Assembly (NCBI GenBank): GCA_964387585.1
Contig: CAYLWW010000082.1
Span: forward strand, 1-5,716
Reading direction: 5' to 3'
Source of the DNA: CAYLWW01 sp964387585
GTDB lineage: Bacteria; Pseudomonadota; Alphaproteobacteria; Rickettsiales; Midichloriaceae
Length of the DNA: 5,716 nucleotides
Under the pieces are notes generated by a model, which was not told the origin of the DNA, made no database searches, and was given only the letters and a program-made list of their open reading frames with translations. Within the stretch, counting starts at the first letter, position 1. Each line of letters starts with the position of its first letter. The position numbers were made by a program, and so were the translations under genes. Positions 1 to 5,715 of the stretch are shown here, piece after piece.

Positions 1-73
1 ACATCCCTTATTTATATCAATTATTCATATTAATCTCAACTGGAATGACTATACCTGGACAGCCATCTTAATT
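1..73. other. Intergenic edge, nothing identified
   Basis: This is the sequence downstream of the beta-barrel gene's stop codon. Positions 35-67 contain 16 G/C in 33 bases, clearly richer than the AT-rich surroundings. On the plus strand one frame is open from base 2 to a TAG at about 98-100, giving a peptide with the stretch LNWNDYTWTAIL, but I recognise no family. It could be the remnant of a neighbouring gene or mobile element cut by the window edge. No convincing intrinsic terminator for the minus-strand gene is visible here. Confidence 0.25.
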
Positions 74-1413
74 TTAAAAAATTTTTCTAAATATTAGATT
101 TACTCCTTGCTGTTTTTTACCAAAAAGAAATTTGAAATCGGTGTAAAAAGTACCACCATTAGTTAAAAATGATATCCCTACCGAATTAACTATACTTTTA
201 TCTACTATTTTTAGATATTCTATACTTGTATATAGTTTTATATATTCATGATTATTATTTAATATTTTCTTACCAAGCGTTATTCCAAGATAATGAAAAT
301 TAATCTTTTTTTTCTTATCACCATTATTAATGTAGTAGTAACCAAACGAAGGTAGAAGGTTAAAAAAATATGATCGAGTATCCTTTTTATAAAGAAAAGC
401 ATATATATTATTTAGATCAATGGTATGGCTAATATAAAATGACATTCCTAAATCCTTATATTCAGCTAATGCATAAAAATTATTATAGAATTTTTTAACC
501 GATCTTTTTTCTTCATTATTATATATAGCACCCTTATACATGCTATAAACTGCTTTATAACCAACTGCATATTCTCTTTTGAAATTTTGCAACGTAGAGA
601 ATTCAATGTTTAATCCCATATTATACATTGAAATACGATTTTCTATTTGATCAATAAATTCATAATTTATAAAATTCTCTAAAGGAAAATTTGGTAAATA
701 GTAATTATTATTATAAGAAAAATTTAATTTTAAAAACTTATTAGGTGCTATATTAAATAAAGAGCCATATTTTATATCGTATTGCTTTTTCTGATTAAAA
801 ATGATTTTTAAATGATCATTTTTCTTCCATATATTATATTTTGCTGCAATAAGACTAAATTTTTCACTATTATATATATTTTCTTCATCTTCAAATTCAT
901 TTAATCTAAAAGCAATATCTCCCTTTACTTCTTCATATTTTAAAAGAACAAGACAGCTATTATGATCAAACTGTAATTTAATTTTATTAGGATATAAAAT
1001 ATTGTTGATGTAACTGAAATAATTTTCTATTATCTCGTTTTGTACTGGTTGCTTATTATTGATATAATCAACGTACTCTTTTAATATGTTATTGCTATAA
1101 TCATCATTTGAGTTTAATAGAGCAACTCTCCAATTTTTACACTGTGTTGCCCCACCTTCTTTGTTGATAATAACATCGCTTTGTTCTTTTAATAAGAATC
1201 TCTTTACATTACTTATTTCGATAGGAATAACTTGCTTTAATATGCGATTTTCTATTGCAGTTGTTTTAATAGGAGTGAGCTCTTTCTCTTCTTCAATAGT
1301 GGTTTTAATAGGAGTGAGCTCTTTCTCTTCTTCAATAGTGGTTTTAATAGGAGTAAGTTCTTTCTCTTCTTCAATAGTGGTTTTAATAGGAGTAAGTTCT
1401 TTCTCTTCTTCAA
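74..1413 (-). CDS. C-terminal part of a repeat-containing outer-membrane beta-barrel protein (5' end in assembly gap)
   Basis: The minus-strand frame is open without a stop from the gap edge to TAA at 74-76, about 445 codons. A Met at 626-628 is internal to this frame and should not be taken as the start. Residue order after the gap: about 50 residues of 13-aa repeats (TIEEEKELTPIKT); a mixed linker of about 110 residues containing GGATQCKNWRVALL; then, from about residue 163 (KGDIAFRLNEF), roughly 280 residues of alternating polar/aromatic strands separated by short charged or Asn-rich turns. It ends in GVNLIFRKIF. A terminal Phe after an amphipathic strand is the classic signal for insertion by the BAM machinery, so I infer an outer-membrane barrel. 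Linker-plus-barrel order recalls Omp85/TpsB-type transporters, but I see no VRGF/Y motif and the barrel looks short, so that is only a possibility. It is almost certainly the same gene as the fragment beginning at 1853. Confidence 0.8.
1263..1413 (-). repeat. 39-bp in-frame tandem repeat (13-aa acidic unit)
   Basis: Three full 39-bp units lie at 1263-1301, 1302-1340 and 1341-1379, and 34 bases of a fourth run into the gap at 1413. The units are identical apart from two transitions: the two distal from the gap have gtgagctct (plus strand) where the two nearest the gap have gtaagttct. On the coding strand each unit reads TIEEEKELTPIKT, an EEEKE acidic cluster followed by a Pro-containing stretch. 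Because 39 is 13 codons, gain or loss of units keeps the frame. The tract most likely continues into the Ns. Confidence 0.95.
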
Positions 1414-1513
1414 NNNNNNNNNNNNNNNNNNNNNNNNNNNNNNNNNNNNNNNNNNNNNNNNNNNNNNNNNNNNNNNNNNNNNNNNNNNNNNNNNNNNNNN
1501 NNNNNNNNNNNNN
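1414..1513. other. Assembly gap (100 Ns)
   Basis: Exactly 100 Ns, the usual placeholder for a gap of unknown size. It abuts the 39-bp repeat on one side and a Cys-containing 35-aa repeat on the other, so an unresolved repeat tract is the likely cause. Read literally, 100 Ns put the two flanking frames out of register and create a TGA at 1410-1412. If the true gap length is a multiple of three the frames join into one protein. Confidence 0.97.
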
Positions 1514-1853
1514 TGGCTACAGTACAGATTTCATCCTTAGTTAAGACATAATCTTCTAATCCATTGCCTGTGAAACAAGGACGCTTTCTTTCACGTACAA
1601 CTGCAATAAATTGATTATGCTCAACAGAGCACACTTCTGCCTTAGTTAATACTATATCAGGATTCACACATAATGATGGAACAAAATGTCTGCGATTTGG
1701 CATTAAAAGCTTTGTAAAAGAAGATTCAGTAAACTGTGGAGGATCTAAGCTTCTCGTATGAAAAACAGCAACAAAAGAATCATGATCAACATCTGCATAT
1801 AAATTTTCACTATATAGAAGAAAAAATAAAACAAAAAATTTTATCAAATACAT
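1514..1853 (-). CDS. N-terminal part of the repeat-containing outer-membrane protein (signal peptide, Cys repeats; 3' end in gap)
   Basis: The first 113 residues are visible. Residues 1-20 form a Sec signal peptide: Lys5, a hydrophobic core FFVLFFLL, and a likely cut after LYA at residue 20. The mature part carries imperfect repeats: VLTKAEVCSV at 68-77 recurs as VLTKDEICTV at 103-112 (period 35), each preceded by a Phe-X-Ala-Val/FVPS-like strand and a Cys. A more degenerate first copy starts at DSFVAVF near residue 25. The ATG at 1853 is preceded by a GAGATGG ribosome-binding-like sequence at 1861-1867, 7 nt upstream. The frame runs into the gap, beyond which the acidic repeats and barrel (74-1413) continue. 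The joined protein would have at least 558 residues plus the gap. An export role is well supported; the specific function is unknown. Confidence 0.8.
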
Positions 1854-1860
1854 TGATATA

Positions 1861-1899
1861 CCATCTCAGAAATATAAGTTCCTGCAATCAAGCTTTAAA
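1861..1899 (-). promoter_or_regulatory. Possible promoter and RBS of the outer-membrane protein gene
   Basis: Reading the minus strand, TTTAAA (1894-1899, 4/6 to the -35 consensus) and TATATT (1871-1876, 5/6 to the -10 consensus) are 17 bp apart. GAGATGG at 1861-1867 is a fair Shine-Dalgarno match. Transcription starting about 7 nt after the -10 would leave an 11-nt leader and clip the RBS, so box and RBS may not both be right. AT-rich DNA yields such matches by chance. Confidence 0.25.
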
Positions 1900-1956
1900 C
1901 TTAAAGAGTAATCTCTCTGTTCTTTTGTTAAAAGGTTCTTTTGACTCTTTGTAGCT

Positions 1957-1991
1957 AATAAAATTCCCCTCGGGGCAAGCCTTCGGGGAAT
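1957..1991 (-). terminator. GC-rich intrinsic-terminator-like hairpin
   Basis: On the minus strand ATTCCCC (1985-1991) pairs with GGGGAAT (1963-1969), with inner GG/CC pairs closing a CUUG tetraloop, and is followed directly by a T-rich tail (TTTTATT). It lies about 90 nt past the TPR gene's stop and just before the next gene, so it probably ends that transcript. The plus-strand side lacks a T-run. One arm looks like a decayed copy of a longer perfect palindrome (…CCTCGGGG CAAG CCCCGAGG…), so it could also be a dispersed palindromic repeat. Confidence 0.65.
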
Positions 1992-2042
1992 GAGATCTAA
2001 AAGAAAAATCAGAACTATAGATATTGTTTAGCCTTACTATTA

Positions 2043-2083
2043 AGCATCACTTTTATTCATGATAAAGCAAAAGTCTTGATGCT
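2043..2083 (-). other. Stem-loop over the 3' end of the TPR gene
   Basis: AGCATCA (2043-2049) pairs with TGATGCT (2077-2083), then after a 3-nt bulge CTTTT (2050-2054) pairs with AAAAG (2069-2073). The outer stem overlaps the TAG stop (2082-2084). There is no T-run after it, so it is better viewed as an mRNA 3'-end structure than as a terminator. Confidence 0.45.
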
Positions 2084-3782
2084 AAATATCATGCTGATGA
2101 TATACAGCTGCAGAACACTCATAAAGGCTTTCTATATCATTATTATCTAATGAAAAAGCTTCACAATACCAATGATATCCCATAGCATTATTATTGGTAT
2201 CTTTGTAAAGAGACCCTATAGATTTAGCTATTTCTAATAATATCTTGTTCTTATTAAAAAGATCAGTTTGAGAAAGCATTTGGTAAATCATTGAATCTGG
2301 ATCACTAATTTCTACAGAATGATATGACCAATCGGCTGTATAAATCTTTTCTAGAATAGAAATGGCTTTATCATATTGTTTTTCATTTTTCAAATACAGA
2401 GCTTTGTGATATCGTAAAAATTGGTTTTCCTCATATTTAGCATCAATACAATCTTTTATAGAACTTAAATACCTATCACCTATATTAAACTTAATATTAA
2501 TTTGAGATAAAAGATAACACGCGATAGTATCTTCAAATATTAAAGGCATTAACTTATCAATAAAAACTCCTGTTACTTGATCTGCAGTATTAATAGCAAT
2601 GTAATTGAGTATATTTTGACCTTTCTCTGATTTGTTTAAGTAATTGGTAACTTCTGTATTCTCTTTTGATTCAATAAAATAGGTGTAAGCTAATTTTATA
2701 TTAATATTTAGCGAATCTTTATTAATTACTAAGTACTCTTTATAAAAAGACTTAATCATATTATATTGGCAACCATTAGAAGTAGAGCCAGAAAACCAAG
2801 TAAGAAGCTTGTTAACTATAGAAGCAGAATTATTATCTTTAGTTGGGGTTTTTATGCAATTTTCTAAATAATGATCTCCTAGAGTTACAGAAGAAATATA
2901 ATACCCTAATTCGTATGATTTATTCAACCAAGTAATAGATGAATCGTAATTTGGTTCTTTTTTATAATGTTCATATAATCTGAAAGCAGAAACTGCATCA
3001 TTATCTTTTGTTGCTGCTTTTTCATAGTAAGATAAAGATTTATCTAAATCTAACATACTATCATATTTAGAATATATCTCCCCCATTATATTATTATTAC
3101 ACTCACCTTTTTTTTCACATTGTTTCACTATAGACAATAAGATCTCATTTCCTTTATCTGTCTCCCAACCATAAAAAATACTTAGGTGGTATATGTCTTC
3201 GATATTTGTATTTGCACTATATTCCATCTTATCCATCTTAGTATAAAAATGTGATGAAACACTAGATTTTTTATGTAACAAATCTATATATGCAATAATC
3301 TTTTCATAGCCTTCGTCTTTACAACGATAATAATGCTTAGTAGCTTTATCATAATCAGGGTGTACTAATATTGCTTTATTGTATAATCGTCCTAATAAGC
3401 ACTCATCTCTGATAGGTTCATCGAAAAATACAATAAACTTACTTCTATCAAACCCAAAAAGTTTCATAGCAGACTCAGAATACTTTGTGTAAAATATCTT
3501 AGCCAGATGAAAATCCGCCTCTTTTTCATCGTAAGCTTTCTTTAACTCTGCTAGAGGATCATACTCGGAATTCTTACTCGATACAATGATATTAGCGCGA
3601 AATAAAGCAGCTTCTTTGTTATCTGATAGCTTTAACGCAGTGGAAAATGCTTTAGTAATTTGACCTAAACTCAAGTAATGCTTAAAAAGACTAATTAGAT
3701 CACCTATCTCAATAAATTTTTTTTCTAGTGTTTCATTTCTATTGTGTTCATCTCTAGTTACAATTTTACTCATAGAGTGCAT
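2082..3782 (-). CDS. TPR/Sel1-like repeat protein (566 aa)
   Basis: A helical-repeat protein with no signal peptide or membrane segment, so presumably cytoplasmic or delivered by a dedicated secretion system. Sel1/TPR-like units are visible by eye: GRLYNKA…DYDKATKHYYRCKDEGYEKIIAYI (131-166), MGEIYSKYDSMLDLDKSLSYYEKAATKDN (233-261) running into FRLYEHYKKEPNYDSSITWLNKSYELGYY (267-295) and LGDHYLEN (301-308). Near the C-terminus are a TPR-like pair LRYHKALYLKNEKQYDKAISILEKIY (456-481) and IGSLYKDTNNNAMGYHWYCEAFSLDN (522-547). Such solenoids bind partner proteins; no catalytic motif is seen and the partner is unknown. The ATG at 3782 is chosen because the same Met-His-Ser start and upstream sequence occur at the neighbouring gene (4580). 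An in-frame ATG at 3771-3773, 10 nt after the AGAGG element, is an alternative start. The promoter is the duplicated cassette immediately upstream. Confidence 0.85.
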   Translation of the reverse strand: MHSMSKIVTRDEHNRNETLEKKFIEIGDLISLFKHYLSLGQITKAFSTALKLSDNKEAALFRANIIVSSKNSEYDPLAELKKAYDEKEADFHLAKIFYTKYSESAMKLFGFDRSKFIVFFDEPIRDECLLGRLYNKAILVHPDYDKATKHYYRCKDEGYEKIIAYIDLLHKKSSVSSHFYTKMDKMEYSANTNIEDIYHLSIFYGWETDKGNEILLSIVKQCEKKGECNNNIMGEIYSKYDSMLDLDKSLSYYEKAATKDNDAVSAFRLYEHYKKEPNYDSSITWLNKSYELGYYISSVTLGDHYLENCIKTPTKDNNSASIVNKLLTWFSGSTSNGCQYNMIKSFYKEYLVINKDSLNINIKLAYTYFIESKENTEVTNYLNKSEKGQNILNYIAINTADQVTGVFIDKLMPLIFEDTIACYLLSQINIKFNIGDRYLSSIKDCIDAKYEENQFLRYHKALYLKNEKQYDKAISILEKIYTADWSYHSVEISDPDSMIYQMLSQTDLFNKNKILLEIAKSIGSLYKDTNNNAMGYHWYCEAFSLDNNDIESLYECSAAVYHQHDI

Positions 3783-3906
3783 ACCTCTTTTAAAAAAATT
3801 AAATAAATATAATTAATAATAGCTATAAGTACTCCTATCAAATACTGTGAAGATTAATAGGAGTTATGTGTTTAAAAATCTGCCCCCCTCTGATCTTTAC
3901 AAATCA
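3772..3906 (-). repeat. Duplicated intergenic cassette, copy A
   Basis: This stretch matches 4570-4700 almost throughout. It runs from the first codons of the downstream gene (atagagtgcat on plus, identical in both), through the promoter and inverted repeat, to the last codons (Asp-Asp-Leu-stop) of the upstream gene. Positions 3853-3889 are identical over 37 bases to 4647-4683, including a C6 run (G6 on the transcribed strand). The neighbouring paralogous genes show the duplication extends through the gene; the downstream TPR gene is not part of it beyond its first few codons. Confidence 0.9.
3822..3864 (-). promoter_or_regulatory. Promoter with overlapping inverted repeat, upstream of the TPR gene
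   Basis: On the minus strand TTCACA (3846-3851, 5/6) and TATAGC (3822-3827, 4/6) are 18 bp apart, giving a leader of about 33 nt. An 11-bp inverted repeat with 12-nt spacing (arms 3831-3841 and 3854-3864) overlaps it: the -35 box sits in the loop and one arm fills the spacer. The single non-Watson-Crick position is a G·U in the minus-strand RNA. AGAGG just before the ATG is the only RBS candidate. Confidence 0.55.
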
Positions 3907-4580
3907 TCTGGTGCTAATAATTTAGGACAAAATATTTCATTATTAACAGAATGAAATATTTCAAGGCATAATAACGCGCTTAACAATTCCCTTGAAGCAT
4001 TTACTGGAGCATGAAAACAGATACCAAGCTGTAAATTTTTCTCCACAGTTTGTAAAACATTACACAGATCAGTATTATCGCTGTATACATTTTTAACAAG
4101 AGAATTAAAATGATCCGCGTTCTGTTTAAATAAGGTTTTTACTGATTCAGATACCTTATTATTTTTCTCTATCAGCTTCAAATTACCTCCCTTAAAATAT
4201 TCAAACATCCTATAAACATCTAATTTATCGTAAGCAACTTTTTTAGATTTATCAGTTGTTAGGATAAAGTTATGCTCTAACTTCCTTGCAGATTCACCCT
4301 GTACATACCTAAGCATAAAAAATGCGTAAGATATTGATGCATCTTGAGATGAGCTTATTAACTCATACACATCATTTTGTTGGACATATAAATAAACAGG
4401 AGGATTGTGAAAACACAGCGTTTCATTCAAGCCTTCTCTAACACTCCACCGAGAAGCCTGAGTATTTAGATCTATTTTAATACTTTCAGCCAAACATATA
4501 AATAAAGCCAAATATTCTTCAGTTACTTTTGAAGCTTTAACCTTATCTCTTGCAGTTAACACGTTAGTTATAGAGTGCAT
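3897..4580 (-). CDS. Short paralogue of the 276-aa unknown protein (227 aa)
   Basis: No family is recognised. It aligns over almost its full length with residues 52-276 of the neighbour at 4691-5521, about half the residues being identical. Shared blocks include NPPVY (59-63), AFFMLRY (86-92), TTDKSKK (108-114), AYDKLDVY (116-123) and EKNNKVSESVKTLF (138-151), and both end in DDL. Four Cys (173, 188, 205, 218) have exactly the neighbour's spacing. It lacks the neighbour's first ~50 residues; instead the duplicated promoter cassette joins at Met-His-Ser. No signal peptide or transmembrane helix is seen, so a soluble protein is likely. The ATG at 4580 is preceded by a weak AAGAG three nt upstream. 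The DNA of the EKNNKVSESVKTLF block is nearly identical between the genes, indicating a fairly recent duplication or gene conversion. Confidence 0.85.
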   Translation of the reverse strand: MHSITNVLTARDKVKASKVTEEYLALFICLAESIKIDLNTQASRWSVREGLNETLCFHNPPVYLYVQQNDVYELISSSQDASISYAFFMLRYVQGESARKLEHNFILTTDKSKKVAYDKLDVYRMFEYFKGGNLKLIEKNNKVSESVKTLFKQNADHFNSLVKNVYSDNTDLCNVLQTVEKNLQLGICFHAPVNASRELLSALLCLEIFHSVNNEIFCPKLLAPDDL

Positions 4581-4700
4581 ACGCTCTTAAAAAATATCAA
4601 ATAAAATTGATAATAGTTATAAATCCTCCTATTAAATACTGTAAACATTAATAGGAGTTATGTGTTTAAAAATCTGCCCCCCTGATCTTTTTACAGATCA
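4570..4700 (-). repeat. Duplicated intergenic cassette, copy B
   Basis: This is the partner of 3772-3906. It has the same element order: Asp-Asp-Leu-stop hairpin (arms 4683-4688 and 4695-4700), G6 run, inverted repeat, promoter, and Met-His-Ser start. It is slightly shorter than copy A between the C6 run and the stop codon and differs by scattered substitutions in the AT-rich leader. Confidence 0.9.
4616..4657 (-). promoter_or_regulatory. Promoter with overlapping perfect inverted repeat, upstream of the 227-aa gene
   Basis: On the minus strand TTTACA (4640-4645, 5/6 to TTGACA) and TATAAC (4616-4621, 5/6 to TATAAT) are 18 bp apart, with a leader of about 29 nt to the ATG at 4580. A perfect 10-bp inverted repeat, CTCCTATTAA (4626-4635) and TTAATAGGAG (4648-4657), flanks the -35 box; arm centres are 22 bp apart, about two helical turns. 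This arrangement suits an operator for a dimeric regulator or an RNA structure. No T-run follows, so it is not a standard terminator. Confidence 0.6.
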
Positions 4701-5521
4701 TCTTGTGGTATTACTTTCAATTCAGGACAAAGATTACTATTAGTAAAAGAATGAAATATTTCAAGGCACAATAATATCTCTAATATTTGTTCTGGACCTC
4801 TTCCTCCAGAATTAACACAGGTATGAACCTGTAATTTTGCATCCACATCTTTTAAATAATTACACATATCAGCATTATGGTAATATATATTTTGAACATT
4901 TAACTCAAATTGCCCGGAGTTATGTTTAAATAACGTTTTTACTGATTCAGATACCTTATTATTTTTCTCTATCACCTTCAAATCACCGTTCTTATAATAG
5001 TCAAACATCTTATAAACATCTAATTTATCGTAAGCAATTTTTTTAGATTTATCAGTTGTTATTGTAAAGTTAGGCTCTAAAGACCTTGCATTTCCAGCCT
5101 GTATATACCTAAGCATAAAAAATGCATAAGGTATTGTCGCATCTTGAGCTGAGCTTACTGACTCATACACATCATATGCTTCGACATATGAATAAACAGG
5201 AGGATTGCGAAAAAGCACTTCTCCATCTTCCCTGCCTTCTTTAATAAGCCAGTTAACAGTCTGATTATTTAGATCTATTTGGATACCTGCCTTAAAATCT
5301 TTCAATAACTCTTGATATTTTGCAATTACTCTCTCACCTTCAACCTTAGCTCCTGCAGTTAATCTGCCATTTTTAGCTACTGCTTGAGTATCAGAAAAAT
5401 CTAGCTGATGTGCAGGCACAATTTTATTATAGTTGTGATATTTAGCGAATTGCTGTACAGAAACAGAAACTATCGATGTATCATTAGTATTTTTTTCTGT
5501 ATTTTTTTCTGTATTTTTCAT
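4691..5521 (-). CDS. Unknown protein, founder-length member of a tandem pair (276 aa)
   Basis: I do not recognise the family. Residues 1-12 are a low-complexity (Asn-Thr-Glu-Lys) repeat. Residues ~17-52 are unique to this copy. Residues 52-276 are shared with the paralogue at 3897-4580, with conserved NPPVY (106-110), AFFMLRY (133-139), TTDKSKK (155-161), AYDKLDVYKMF (163-173) and EKNNKVSESVKTLF (185-198). The C-terminal third holds Cys220, 235, 252 and 265 plus LLCLEIFHS, and the protein ends PQDDL. No signal peptide, membrane helix or catalytic motif is seen, so it is probably soluble. An effector role is conceivable for a lineage-specific tandem family beside a Sel1-like protein, but nothing in the sequence proves it. 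The start at 5521 is the only in-frame ATG near the 5' end; no clear Shine-Dalgarno precedes it. Confidence 0.82.
   Translation of the reverse strand: MKNTEKNTEKNTNDTSIVSVSVQQFAKYHNYNKIVPAHQLDFSDTQAVAKNGRLTAGAKVEGERVIAKYQELLKDFKAGIQIDLNNQTVNWLIKEGREDGEVLFRNPPVYSYVEAYDVYESVSSAQDATIPYAFFMLRYIQAGNARSLEPNFTITTDKSKKIAYDKLDVYKMFDYYKNGDLKVIEKNNKVSESVKTLFKHNSGQFELNVQNIYYHNADMCNYLKDVDAKLQVHTCVNSGGRGPEQILEILLCLEIFHSFTNSNLCPELKVIPQDDL
5487..5520 (-). repeat. 12-bp tandem repeat at the 5' end of the 276-aa gene
   Basis: Plus-strand unit gtatttttttct at 5487-5498 and 5499-5510, with a partial third to 5520. It encodes the Asn-Thr-Glu-Lys repeat and contains two A7 runs on the coding strand. Unit-number change would keep frame, whereas slippage in an A7 run would shift it just after the start codon. 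Confidence 0.85.
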
Positions 5522-5563
5522 AATAATAAATACTTTGAGTTGTATAGTTTTTTATAAAAAAAC

Positions 5564-5591
5564 AACCTACAGTATAAATATAAATTGTCAA
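5564..5591 (-). promoter_or_regulatory. Possible promoter of the 276-aa gene
   Basis: A perfect TTGACA occurs on the minus strand at 5586-5591. At 16-bp spacing the -10 would be TAGGTT (5564-5569, 3/6, preceded by TG). A better -10, TATACT (5571-5576), is too close to it. The region does not resemble the duplicated cassette upstream of the other two genes. Confidence 0.35.
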
Positions 5592-5646
5592 TTATTAATT
5601 TAGGTAGTGTCGATATTTATAACCCCAATAATGGATTAGGAAGGAG

Positions 5647-5715
5647 TTAAGAGAGATGTTTTGGGGATATTTTTAGAAAAGATTTTATTTGTTTTGAAAT
5701 ATCTGAAAGTTTTTT
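5647..5715 (-). CDS. Possible C-terminal tail of a gene entering from the right edge
   Basis: A minus-strand frame is open from the window edge to TAA at 5647-5649, giving 22 residues ending KSFLKISPKHLS, with amphipathic Lys/Ile/Leu spacing like a real protein end. A second frame is also open to a stop at about 5635-5637, so the call rests on residue pattern alone. It is too short to identify. Confidence 0.25.
   Translation of the reverse strand, partial: KKLSDISKQIKSFLKISPKHLS

Noticed and set aside
74..628. Free-standing 184-aa protein starting at the Met at 626-628
   Set aside because: The same frame is open upstream to the gap and the residues upstream continue the beta-strand pattern, so this Met is internal.
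1263..1413. CRISPR array
   Set aside because: The 39-bp units are contiguous with no spacers and translate into an in-frame peptide repeat.
1161..1544. Plus-strand frame with VLIGVSSFSSSIV repeats running into the gap
   Set aside because: It is the antisense reading of the 39-bp repeat in the beta-barrel gene; the minus frame has a signal peptide, continues as a barrel, and covers far more sequence.
1736..1954. 72-codon plus-strand ORF
   Set aside because: It overlaps the signal-peptide-encoding start and promoter region of the minus-strand gene, has no clear RBS or recognisable domain, and is typical of chance frames in AT-rich DNA.
4626..4657. Intrinsic terminator for the 276-aa gene
   Set aside because: The stem is strong but AT-rich and is not followed by a T-run on the transcribed strand; its overlap with promoter boxes fits a regulatory site better.
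4654..4750. Plus-strand short ORF after AGGAG at the palindrome (ATG at 4660)
   Set aside because: The spacing from AGGAG to ATG is only 2 nt, the frame is about 30 codons and antisense to the 276-aa gene, and the equivalent ORF in the other cassette copy diverges in frame.
5641..5676. Plus-strand GGAG followed by ATG at 5656
   Set aside because: Despite good RBS spacing the frame stops after six codons.
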